Positions 49,385 through 58,990 of a stretch of DNA of 64,000 nucleotides are shown here, piece by piece. This DNA comes from Argyresthia goedartella. Its lineage: Eukaryota > Arthropoda > Insecta > Lepidoptera > Argyresthiidae. Position 1 is the stretch's first letter. Each line of letters begins with the position of its first letter. Under the pieces are notes generated by a model. The model was not told the origin of the DNA and did no database searches. It saw only the letters and a list, made by a program, of their open reading frames with translations. The stretch is from the NCBI GenBank assembly GCA_949825045.1, contig OX463815.1, forward strand, positions 21,507,231 to 21,571,230, read 5' to 3'. A program made the translations under genes and the position numbers.

Positions 49385-52336
49385 TTGTTCTATATATACC
49401 AACTTATATTCAATTCTAATCTCAATATTTACTATCAAAATACTCGTGGACTTAGAAGTAAACTACATACCCTTTACCAAAACATTCTAAGCGATGATTT
49501 CGACATTATCTCCATTACCGAGACCTGGTTATTAGATAGCATTCTAGATACAGAAATCTGCGATAGTAGATACGACGTATTTAGAATCGATAGAAACCGC
49601 ACTCTCTGTGGAAAACGAGATGGAGGCGGAGTTATGATCTTGGTCCGGTCTTCGCTAGGCGCCAAAGCTCGCCCAGAGTGGTCACAGGATGGAGTTGAAT
49701 GTCTCTGGGTGACGATTCCGGCCGACAACCTGCGAATGCACGCTGGTAGCATCGACTCTGCTATCTCCAATCAGGATCTACACATGTGTACCGCATATGC
49801 CCCACCTGATTCGCGGTTCTCTAAAACTTTAGCGAATGATTTACGTCAAATCAATTTACTACTAAATAAGGTTCTCTCTCAATCCCCTAATGCACATATT
49901 TTAATAACTGGCGACTTTAATATGCCCAACATTGTGTGGAGCTCGGACGGCTACACCACACAACTTCATCAAGGTTCCGTAGAGATTCAAGATGCCAGTG
50001 CCAGTCTTTTAGAGACATTCTCTATCTGGAACCTACAACAATCAAACTTCATTAAAAATTCCAGTGGCAATATCTTGGATCTGATTGTTTCTAGTTTTCC
50101 GGCAGATGTCAAGACTTCTCAAAACCCTCTTAGCAGGGTTGATAAATATCACCCGCCACTTGAAATCACAATTAAGGACATCTTTGCTGGACCACTGGTG
50201 GAATCGAATTGCACTAAATATAGATTTCGCAAAGGTAACTATGATGAAGTCAACAGGTTGCTAATGGATGTTGACTGGGATAAATCACTCTGTGTTTCTG
50301 ACTTGGACCACGCTATATCCATTTTTAACGACAAACTTACCGATATTATTACAAAATGTATACCGTTAGACACTCGTCATAAGAAATGTAACTATCCAGT
50401 TTGGTATAGCACACCGTTACTTAAAATAATACACGAGAAAAGCAGAGCTCACGCAAAATGGAAACGTTTCGGCAATCCCCGTGATTACGACGAATTCTCT
50501 TTGCTTCGGAGTCGACAAAAGTTCTTTCACGATCAATGCTTTAAAAAGTATATCGCATCAATTCAACAGAACATAAAATCCGACCCGAAACAACTATGGG
50601 CGTACGTCAGAGCACGTCGTGGCAGTTCGGCCTATCCGAAGAAATTCGAGCACAACAACAGCACTTACGAAAAGGGTGAAGACATATGTGCCGGGTTTAA
50701 CAATTTCTTCTCTTCAGTATTTATCAAACCTGCAGCCACTTACGTGGATAAAGAGTTAGATCCTCCTTATTGTGATGATGGTAGTATTGTGAGCACCATA
50801 CAAAGTACACCCGAATCGGTGGTAAAATACTTGTCACTCTTAGATCCCAACGGTGGGGCCGGTAGTGATGGAATCCCCCCATATTTTATTGTCAGGTCCG
50901 CCAAGAGTCTCTCCATTCCACTTAACATTCTATTTAACATTTCCATTAAAAAGGGTACATTCCCAACCAAGTGGAAAGAGGCTCTTGTGGTACCTATACA
51001 TAAGAAAGGTTCTAAGCTACCTATTTCAAATTATCGCCCCATCTCAATTCTTAACATATTCGGTAAGGTGTTTGAGAGAATTGTTTATGACACTATCTAT
51101 GGAACATTAGCAAAAGGAATTCCCCCGCAACAGCATGGCTTTTTGAAGGGCCGTTCTACCGTCTCGAATCTTGCAGAATTTGTACATTATGTCCTCCGAG
51201 CAATGGATGGCAGGATGCAGGTTGACGTGGTCTACACGGACTTTGAAAAAGCTTTTGATCGTGTGGACCACGTCATCCTGCTCCGTAAGCTTTATAGGTT
51301 GGGTCTTCGTGGAGATATTTACAGGTGGGTCTCGTCCTATGTGTCTAATAGATGTCAAGCGGTTGTGCTTGGTGGTTTCAGGTCAGATTTTGTGAGCGTT
51401 TCTTCTGGTGTTCCACAAGGATCACATCTGGGTCCGTTATTTTATAATGCATACCTATACGATATATATACAGTATTTAAAAATTGCCAATTTATAATGT
51501 ATGCTGATGACAAAAAGATATTTGCTAAAATACGTAGCGTTAATGACTGCATTGGATTGCAGGACGATCTGGACCGGCTCTCTGAGTATTACTTCAACAA
51601 TCGCATTAATGTCAACATCTCCAAGTGCCTTCAGATCTCCTTCACTCGCAGTCCAAACCCAATTGTCCATACATACTGCTTTAAGGATCAAGTAATAGCA
51701 CGCGTTAACACTGTCCGCGACTTGGGCGTGACCCTCGACGCTAAACTTACTTTCGATCAACACATAGACGACATCGCCAACCGCGCCTACAGAAATCTGG
51801 GATTTATATTTCGTACGTGTGCTGCGTTCAATGATATTACATGCATAAGGGTCCTCTATTTTGCCTACGTGCGTAGTATTTTGGAATACGCCAGCGCTGT
51901 TTGGTGCCCACAATACATTACACACAAAGATCGACTGGAGGGTATCCAGAGAAAATTTGTCCGTTATTTGGACTACCGAACTAAACGTAAAAACTGCGAC
52001 TACCTTACCTCCTGTAAATATCATCATGTGATGGATCTTAATAATCGTAGAATGGCTCTCGATATGTCTGTCCTGCACGACATTCTCAGCGGTCGTATTG
52101 ATAGTACCACCCTTGTCGAATTGGTTGGCTATCGCGCTGCCACCACACGCACGCGCCACTCGGTAAACTTAATGTTCCACACACCCAACGTTAATACTAA
52201 ATACGCCCAAAACTCCCCTTTACTTCGTATCCTAAACTTATACAATAAACGGTTCAGTTCTATTGACCCATTTGATTGTACAAGGAACACATTCAAGAGT
52301 CGAACTATGAAGTTACTCAGTCACTCAAGCACTTAA
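49385..52336 (+). CDS. LINE A ORF2: intact APE endonuclease and reverse transcriptase
   Basis: 983 open codons to the TAA at 52334-52336. The frame opens after a stop at 49379 and has no ATG before the endonuclease; the first codon shown is TTG, so the true start is unclear, and reinitiation after ORF1 is a possibility. Endonuclease: LNIYYQNTRGLRSK (Asn), IISITETWLLD (Glu), DGGGVMILVRSS, ILITGDFNMPNIVW (Asp/Asn), NILDLIVSSF, DKYHPPLEIT (His). RT: NYRPISILNIFGKVFE, VDVVYTDFEKAFDRVDH, SGVPQGSHLGPLFYN and MYADDKKIFAK (Y706-D709), then VRDLGVTLDAKLTFDQH and a C-terminal region. The family is related to LINE F at 4866-6060. No lesion seen, so recent. Confidence 0.9.
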   Translation: MFYIYQLIFNSNLNIYYQNTRGLRSKLHTLYQNILSDDFDIISITETWLLDSILDTEICDSRYDVFRIDRNRTLCGKRDGGGVMILVRSSLGAKARPEWSQDGVECLWVTIPADNLRMHAGSIDSAISNQDLHMCTAYAPPDSRFSKTLANDLRQINLLLNKVLSQSPNAHILITGDFNMPNIVWSSDGYTTQLHQGSVEIQDASASLLETFSIWNLQQSNFIKNSSGNILDLIVSSFPADVKTSQNPLSRVDKYHPPLEITIKDIFAGPLVESNCTKYRFRKGNYDEVNRLLMDVDWDKSLCVSDLDHAISIFNDKLTDIITKCIPLDTRHKKCNYPVWYSTPLLKIIHEKSRAHAKWKRFGNPRDYDEFSLLRSRQKFFHDQCFKKYIASIQQNIKSDPKQLWAYVRARRGSSAYPKKFEHNNSTYEKGEDICAGFNNFFSSVFIKPAATYVDKELDPPYCDDGSIVSTIQSTPESVVKYLSLLDPNGGAGSDGIPPYFIVRSAKSLSIPLNILFNISIKKGTFPTKWKEALVVPIHKKGSKLPISNYRPISILNIFGKVFERIVYDTIYGTLAKGIPPQQHGFLKGRSTVSNLAEFVHYVLRAMDGRMQVDVVYTDFEKAFDRVDHVILLRKLYRLGLRGDIYRWVSSYVSNRCQAVVLGGFRSDFVSVSSGVPQGSHLGPLFYNAYLYDIYTVFKNCQFIMYADDKKIFAKIRSVNDCIGLQDDLDRLSEYYFNNRINVNISKCLQISFTRSPNPIVHTYCFKDQVIARVNTVRDLGVTLDAKLTFDQHIDDIANRAYRNLGFIFRTCAAFNDITCIRVLYFAYVRSILEYASAVWCPQYITHKDRLEGIQRKFVRYLDYRTKRKNCDYLTSCKYHHVMDLNNRRMALDMSVLHDILSGRIDSTTLVELVGYRAATTRTRHSVNLMFHTPNVNTKYAQNSPLLRILNLYNKRFSSIDPFDCTRNTFKSRTMKLLSHSST

Positions 52337-52745
52337 TATTATAATCCCCATCCCTTTCCCTCCCCTCCTCCCCTTCCTCAACATTCAAAATCACTAGGGC
52401 TACATATCTCACTATCTTTCTCCAATACACCATCACATACACTCCACATATCACACATCACACTCGTCCAACACTCTAATTCTAATCTTACTTAATTATA
52501 TTTTGTTTTGTTTCTCCTCAATAACCAAATTTATACATTGTTCGTGCTTTCACTATCATTATATAAATACATGTTTAAACCTTTAACCTTATAAATTGCA
52601 AACGTTTTAGTTCCTAAACTTATATATATTTGTATATCGGTGGACATCTGTTATTGGCCTGCTTCACTGTACTGTTTTGTATTGTTATATTTTTACTGTA
52701 ATGTGCTGTTGATGTCCCAAATAAAATAAATAAATAAATAAATAA

Positions 52746-54568
52746 ATAAAGGACCTGGCCACAAAAGCTAAGCTCCATCGTAAATGGAAGACGTGGAAGA
52801 GGCCGGCTGACTACGTCTCATTTAGCGAGCTGAGAGCCTGTCTCAAGTGTCGCATATATACTGCCTACGCCAATCACATGATTAGTATAGAAAGCAACAT
52901 AAGGCATAACCCGCGCGCTTTTTGGAAACATGTGAGTGGCCTACGATCGAAGGGTGGTTTCGAACCCCGGGTCACGCATCAGGGACAGGAATGTGCTGGT
53001 GAGGAAGCAGCAGCCGCATTAACAGACTACTTCTCCGACGTTTTCCTCCCTGATGAGCCAGCGCTCGATCCGGAACTGGTAAACAGCTCCGATGAATCGT
53101 GCTCTGCCAACTACATGCAGATAACGCACATCTCACACATAGAGGAAGGGCTGAAGCAGGTGAGGCCAAGGAGTGCAATTGGACCGGACAACGTCCCTCC
53201 TTACTTTTTGAAGGCCTATAGCAATCAGCTGATATTGCCCTTAGGACGGATATTCAATTTCGCTCTCGAGCAAGGTAAATACTCGAACAGATGGAAGCTT
53301 TTTCGAGTCAGTCCTATCCCCAAGACAAGTGAAACTGCCTCCGTTGATCAATATCGACTCATAGCTATCCTGAGCTCATTGGCAAAATTGTTCGAGTCGA
53401 TTATAAAAGGCAAAATCAGTTCGCAGATTGCGCCTTATCTGAGCGACTCGCAACGCTGATTCAGGAGCCGGTAAACACCAACTTACTGACTTTAGTTCAA
53501 ATTGTGTCGGAGTGCATGCATCAGGGATGTCAGGTGGACGTCTCCTATATGGACTTCCGTAAAGCGTTCGACAGTGTCGATAATGACGTCCTTATGAAGA
53601 AGTTATGTGCCATAGGATTTGCCCCAAGGCTGTTGGTTTTCTTCGCTGACTACCTGAAGGACCGCCAGCAATATGTGCGACATGGCTGTTTCAAGTCCCG
53701 TCCGTACAATACACGGGTCTATTCTTGGTCCGTTGTTATTTATCATTATGATAAATGACCTGGAATTAGACCTCAAACACGCCAATTGCCTTCTGTATGC
53801 GGACGATCTGAAACTGGTGCTTCCCGTTAGTTCAGAGGATGATTGTGGTTCGCTGCAAGAAGATCTTGACGCGGTCTATAGGTGGAGAGTGAACAACAAC
53901 ATTCAATTCAATACTGTTAAGTATTATTTAATGTGTTTCACGCGTTCTTCTTAGCCTATCAGTGCAACGTATACGCTCTGTACGGAGTCTATGACTCGAG
54001 TGTATTCAATTAAGGACCTCGGTGTTACGTTCGATCCTAAACTTACATTCCACGAGCACATGAGCACTTTGGCCAAGGAATGCTTTAAAAGTTTGGGGTT
54101 TGTAATTCGGAATAGTAAGGGATTCCAGAACCTTGGTGTGGTCCAGCTCCTTTACACGGCCTTAGTGAGAACCAAACTTGAATCTAGCTCAGTTGTTTGG
54201 AATCCGCACGAAAGCTCATACGTCTTTATGCTCGAGAAGGTACACAAAGCTTTCCTACAATACCTATATAAGAGGAAATTTGGCTACTACCCTTACCTTT
54301 ATCCATCCGCTTTTATAATATATTGGGTATGCTCGGATATAACTCACTAGAGGTCAGACGTAATACCGAGCAGCTTCTGACTGTTTGTCGATTGTTGCGA
54401 GGCGACAGTGACTGTGTCACGCTTGGCGGTACCGTATGCGCACTATTCGTGCCCGACAAATATCTACGCGCGCGCAGGCACCAGCTGTTAGCGGGAGGCA
54501 CGCACCGCACGGCGGCGCGCCAGCAGTATCATGACATTATGTTGGGTGATATGCAAATTGTATTTTGA
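52746..54568 (+). pseudogene. LINE E ORF2, linker and reverse transcriptase piece
   Basis: Starts DLATKAKLHRKWKTWKRPA, NHMISIESNIRHNPRAFW (linker), then RPRSAIGPDNVPPYFL, DQYRLIAILSSLAKLFE, VDVSYMDFRKAFDSVDN, LGPLLFIIMINDLE, LLYADDLKLVLPV (YADD at 53796-53807), IKDLGVTFDPKLTFHEH and LVRTKLESSSVVWNP. Frame breaks at about 53455, 53710, 53955 and 54300. The C-terminus is GC-rich (54450-54540) and ends GDMQIVF. The 3' UTR runs to about 54722 (TAATT and AATAAAT repeats). The most decayed of the LINEs in this block, as expected for the oldest. Confidence 0.85.
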
Positions 54569-54722
54569 TTGTATCGAAATTCTATCTGATATTGATCTAA
54601 TTTTATTTTGTTGACATTATGCTAATTTTATTTTATTGACATTGCGCAAATTGTATTTTTATCATGTTTATGCCTTGGATTGTTATTTGTAAAGTTGTAC
54701 ACTAAAATGAAATAAATAATTA

Positions 54723-55113
54723 AATATGTATAAAAATATTTGTTTTAGTCAAAAATACCTAAAAAACATTAAATTGTGGCCTAACTTTTCTCGCTTGCTA
54801 CCGCACGTTGCGGTTATTTCTGGAAACATTAAACACGGCAAATTGCGAATCAAAATTAGGCGAGGGAAAATAAAACTAATGTTTTGTTGGAAGCCACACG
54901 TAAACTAGCGGCCCCTCAGCCGGGGTTTACTTTACAAAACAACACCCTGTATAGATGACCCACAATGTCAATGTTTCCGTAGTTTGATTTACAACCATGG
55001 TCTTTGTTTATCGGTACATCATAAAACTATGAATGTTTTTGTTTTCCACAACACTCTGCTGCTACGGCTTTTCTGCAGATGACGTAAAACGAATCCAGTA
55101 ACAAGTCTTGTGT
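54723..55113. other. Non-coding sequence with a possible transposon end
   Basis: CAACACCCTGTATAG at 54940-54954 resembles the ACACCCTGTAT terminus at 37920. No gene seen. Confidence 0.4.
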
Positions 55114-55392
55114 TTATTCGAGCCATGAATAAATCAGCTTCAAATGTTCCAGACTTTTGTCCGGCAACTTGCTGGACAAGATTTTAGGATCCTTGTTATA
55201 AATGGCGAATGATAAAATATCTTCTATTAAGTTGGCATACCCTATAGTTGCAGCAACCTCCAGTAGTCTCTGTCTTGGGCCTTGGTCTTCATTTCCTGAT
55301 ACGATCCACAATTGCTCCAAATCTTTAGTTGGTCTGAATTTTTCCCCTAGGACGTCATCGTTGTCTTTTGCCTCCAGCTTACCCTCTGTCAT
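55114..55392 (-). CDS. Uncertain 92-codon ORF, start overlapping a LINE end
   Basis: ATG at 55392. The first residues (MTEGKLEAK) look like the GKLEAKR segment at the end of RTE-type LINE ORFs, and the fragment immediately upstream on the minus strand is such a LINE. The rest, with RLLEVAATIGYANLIED, LSFAIYNKDPKIL and LEHLKLIYSWLE, is helical and protein-like but not recognised. It could be a host exon joined by chance or a diverged LINE tail. Confidence 0.3.
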   Translation of the reverse strand: MTEGKLEAKDNDDVLGEKFRPTKDLEQLWIVSGNEDQGPRQRLLEVAATIGYANLIEDILSFAIYNKDPKILSSKLPDKSLEHLKLIYSWLE

Positions 55393-55690
55393 TGTAAGGA
55401 CCTTTGTGTCTTAATAAAAGTCCTAGGCACTGAGCTCTTCTGTTTGCTAAGGTTCTTGTAATATAGCTAAGGTCCCCGGAGGCACCTAGATCTCCTCATT
55501 TGTTCTTATTTCTGTCCAAATAATCATTAGCATCCTAAACCAGTACCACATTTCGATCGCTTCTAAACTCTCAATGTATTTAGTTGGCATGCTCCTGCTC
55601 TTGCATTCATACATTGCTTTACTCCAGGCGAGTATAGCATTACTATCTAGAAATGCATAAATTTAACATAGCCAGAGTATACATTCATAC
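55393..55690 (-). pseudogene. RTE-type LINE, C-terminal fragment
   Basis: Minus strand: NAILAWSKAMYECKSRS, ESLEAIEMWYWFRM, IIWTEIRTNEEI, stop, and in another frame RRAQCLGLLLRHKG. In RTE/BovB-type proteins the same order (MWxxRRMLxIxWT, TNEEVL, RRxxWLGHxLRH) follows the RT. Stops and frame changes; no RT core present. Related in type to 63405-63924. Confidence 0.65.
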
Positions 55691-55904
55691 ATTTCATGAC
55701 GACCCTTATCATAAATTTGGCGTCATGTCCGGCTGACCGTTGCTTTTATTCCAATTTTATTGTTTTGCATCATAGAGCGAGCGGCCGGACGAAGAAAAAT
55801 ATTGTTATGGATTTCCAGGAATCGACAACGGGTAGCTCTTATCTAATGGTAAATAAAGAGATCTGTAAAGTTTTTGTTACTTTTGTGAGATTTAGAAAAA
55901 AGCT

Positions 55905-56000
55905 AGCCATCTCCGTGGTCTAGCGGTTTCACGCTTGCTTCTCTCGCAGGAGAAGCTGGTCCGAATCCGGTGCGTGACTATGTACCAATAAGATGAGTAA
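55905..56000 (+). mobile_element. tRNA-derived SINE head
   Basis: TCCGTGGTCTAGCGGTTTCA (A box TGGTCTAGCGG) and GCTGGTCCGAATCCGGTGC (B box GGTCCGAATCC) are 30 bp apart as in a tRNA. Acceptor-stem pairing is absent, so a tRNA gene is unlikely. Tail not clear. Confidence 0.55.
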
Positions 56001-56039
56001 TTTATTTTAAAATATTTGGTTCTATACATTATATGGTTC

Positions 56040-56200
56040 TAAGGGTGATGAAAGATATCGTGACGAAACCTTATCCATAGCGCGGCGAAAGGCTAGCCCC
56101 CTGTTACGCAAAATCGAATAACTAGCTGAACGGGGCCACAATTGTGCCTGTGCCACTCCATATGGGAAAAGGCGTGACGCTGTGTTTGTTGTTATATTAG
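56040..56200 (-). repeat. TTGCGTGACAGG-family copy
   Basis: On the minus strand: GGCACAATTGTGGCCCCG, TTTTGCGTAACAGGGGGCTA and GCCTTTCGCCGCGCTATGG, same order as 12255-12370. The most complete minus copy. Confidence 0.65.
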
Positions 56201-57059
56201 TCATTGGCCGGATTATGCTGTGTTTTGCATACCTTATCATCCATGTTTAACGAGATAGAGATTACTATAATAATCTAGTAGAGTTATATTGTAAGTTGAT
56301 CAGAATATTATCTTCAGTAGCCTTAAAATTTAACTACACCTTTTATGGATGTAATATTAAACGTTGTTCATTTATACGAGTTGTTAAAAATGATAAACAA
56401 TTATTTACGATTCCAAATAATATCCGATATTTAAGTACTGGATAAATGAGCCGGATTGATCGTGAATTCCGGTTTAAGGTGGACACACATCTAACAAACA
56501 GCGTTAACAGTGTCCGTCCATTCTGACTTCATTATATGAATATTTCTCATCGTCGCTCGGTGCAACTTGACGTCCGCATTTATGCAGTTACAATTAAAAA
56601 GGAATCCGAAGACAAGTAATCAAGAATTACTTACCTGCTCCGTGTTACGGCATAAAGCCCTGTAAGATTAAAATAGCAAGGCAATTGCACTGATGACGTA
56701 GCTTGTTTGAACACTTCACATTTTATTATAATATCCCTTGATGCGGGTGAAAAATAACTATCAGATTCCAGAGGTTTTACCGAATTTAACTAATTTTGTA
56801 AATTATTTGGAAATAAGGCCCTACAGAAACCAGACAAGAGATTCCAATTGGTCAGTTTAGCTTTTTAGTTAGTCTGGCAAAGCCTTATGAATTCGATAAG
56901 AGAAAGACATAGAGTGAACATAGAGAGAGCGAGGGCTATTTTTGATAGCGAAACACTATTAAACACGGTGTATGGCGTATAATAATAATAATAGTAATAA
57001 TAATTTTTATTTCATCATCCAAATAGGTACAAGAGTTACTAACTTAGTCCTTATAAATT

Positions 57060-57680
57060 AAAACGAGCAGACTCCTTAAGAGAGCTTTTTAAAGAAATTG
57101 ACATACAGTTACAGCTACAGTTAAGCTAGTCAATTTATTTTAGAAAATATAATGTATGTACACAAGAACCTTACAACATATTCCAAACTTAGCGATAGCT
57201 GTAATGTTAACCTAAGAAATAATCACAGACTATGTGAGCCCCGATTCAGACTCGCGAAGGTTAGCAATTCTTTCAAGGGTCAGTGCATTCTCTACTATAA
57301 TAAGATACCTCTGGAGATTTTGAAATTGCCATTTGAGCAATTTAAAAAGCATGTTAAAGCGACTTTGTCGAAAAAGGGATATTACGATGATCAAGATTAC
57401 TTAAATGACAGGACTGTATGGGGTTAATCTAGCTAAACACAGACCTTGCTGTTAATAATTTTGTATTTATTTATTCCTGCTTATTAATCATAATAATAAA
57501 AAAAACATATTTGTATTAGTTAAGCACAACCAATTTTTAAAAGAGATCTAAAAATCAATCTGTGGAAGTTTCTACGCCCTTCTGCTCCCACAGTGGTCCA
57601 ATGTAGACAAGAGGCAAAAAATGACGTTTGCTAAGTATATGTAAATATCTACAGTAATAAAGTACTTTGACTTTGACTTA
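57060..57680 (+). mobile_element. LINE D copy 2, 5'-truncated
   Basis: Coding from SLRELFKEIDI (57070) to DRTVWG and TAA at 57425-57427; FKGQCILYYNKIPLEILKL and the rest match copy 1 at 34660-34926 nearly residue for residue. The 3' UTR has GTGGAAGTTTCTACGCCCTT with partner CCCACAG and ends ACTTTGACTTTGACTTA. Truncated upstream near 57060 next to an AATAAT run. The two copies are so similar that the family has been recently active. Confidence 0.82.
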
Positions 57681-58384
57681 TAATAATGTCACAATAATAA
57701 AGTGGGAACATCTGAAGCCTGAACTAGGTATAAATAACCTGCATTTCTGGCCCCAGCGCAACCTCCGGATTAAGGTTGGATGCTGAAATTATATAGAGTT
57801 GCGATATTCCATCGGATAGGAAAAATGATTATCGAGATGAGAAGTTAAGTTAAAATTTTTGACTTAACTTTAAAGAAGATGTGGAGATTATGCCTGTCTT
57901 TGTGTTGCATGTGTGTGAGTGTGTGTGTGTGTGTGTGTGAGTGTGTGTGTACATGTGTGTGTGTGTGTGTGTGTGTTAAGTCAAGCTACTTAAATAAATA
58001 AATACTTACTTAAATAAATACTGATCTATGTCTGTGATTGATACAATATATAAATGTAAATTTAACAATATATAAATGTAATTGATTTGATATTTATACG
58101 TATGGTGCGACATTTTTTTAAGGAGTAGAAGGGGTTGCAGTTAATAATTTTCTGTTAGAAATTTCGTCCTTTGTTGCTCAGTTGAGATATGATTTTTAAA
58201 TATTCTGGAGAAAAATACCCAAAATATGAAACTTAACCCATATTTTTATTTATTTTTGCTGTAAGACCTGTACAACACTTATCTTCCTACATTAAGTAGT
58301 CTTTTAAACTAAATCATAACTTCTAACACCCTGTCAAAAAAAAATAAAGTAAACAATTGGGTATTCGTCTAGGTTGGAAAAATA
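57681..58384. other. Non-coding with microsatellite
   Basis: Contains the (TG)n tract at 57907-57976. No gene recognised. Confidence 0.45.
57907..57976. repeat. (TG)n microsatellite
   Basis: Runs of GTGTGTGTGT interrupted by GAGT and ACA. Confidence 0.9.
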
Positions 58385-58990
58385 TTTCTAAACTCAAACT
58401 CAAAACTCAAACTCAAAACGTTTATTCTGTAAATAGGCCACAAGGGCACTTTCACATGTCATTTCATTTAATTTTTTACAGAACATTTGGTATTATTATT
58501 TGTATCATATTATCAGAAAAAAAAGTACTTAATTATTGTTTCTGAGAGATGTAAAGAGTCTCAAATGTCATAATAAAATAATTAAAATATAAATAACAGA
58601 GATGTATAGTCTCTTTAGTGAATAATACAATGATGATAGTAGATGTAAATGGTCCCCACAGTCAAGAGTTGTATAATTAAATTAATCTTTGGAGGTGTAA
58701 AAGGCCTCCAAGTGTCCAGTAAAGAGACTCTGGCAGTGAGGATGCTCACAATTAATTAGAACAATTCAGTCCCAAGCATTTTTATCGTCTATGTACTCTT
58801 TAATACTGTAGTAAGCTTTAGAAATAAGCCTTTGCTTGATGTATTTCTTGAACTTATTAATTGATAGATCTGTCAAAGTGCTTGGGAGTTTATTGTAAAA
58901 TCTTAAATTGATAAATTCTGCGAAATGATAAATAAGGGCTAATATGGTTTTAATATCATTATTAAAACTTTTTCAGTACATGCTCTTTGT
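58385..58990 (-). mobile_element. LINE J, 5'-truncated, minus strand
   Basis: On the minus strand: INLRFYNKLPSTLTDLSIN, KFKKYIKQRLISKAYY, SIKEYIDDKNAWD and a stop at about 58770, the C-terminus of a CR1/L2-like ORF2 (similar layout to the ends of LINE C and D). The 3' UTR includes GCCCTTGTGGCCTATTTACA, GAATAAACGTTTTGAGTTTG and a tail of TTTGAGTTTTGAG repeats (58385-58418). Confidence 0.75.

Larger units (their letters stand above)
48845..52745 (+). mobile_element. LINE A, 5'-truncated in ORF1, ORF2 intact, inserted in LINE E
   Basis: Bounded by ATAAAG at 48839-48844 and 52746-52751 (the second copy merges with the tail). The 5' end lies in ORF1; the 3' end is an AATAAA-rich (AAAT)n tail at 52720-52750 after GTTGATGTCCCAAATAAAAT. 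Its 5' truncation removes the promoter, so this copy should not be transcribed from its own start. Confidence 0.88.
55691..57059. other. Non-coding with SINE and dispersed repeat
   Basis: Beyond the SINE at 55905-56000 and the repeat at 56040-56200, nothing was recognised. A run of AATAAT lies at 56980-57003. Confidence 0.45.

Noticed and set aside
51455..52159. 234-codon minus-strand open frame
   Set aside because: Antisense of the LINE A reverse transcriptase, no domain of its own.
48115..54568. A single LINE with duplicated endonuclease and RT domains
   Set aside because: Target-duplication-like ATAAAG on both sides and restored reading frame show an insertion of LINE A in LINE E instead.
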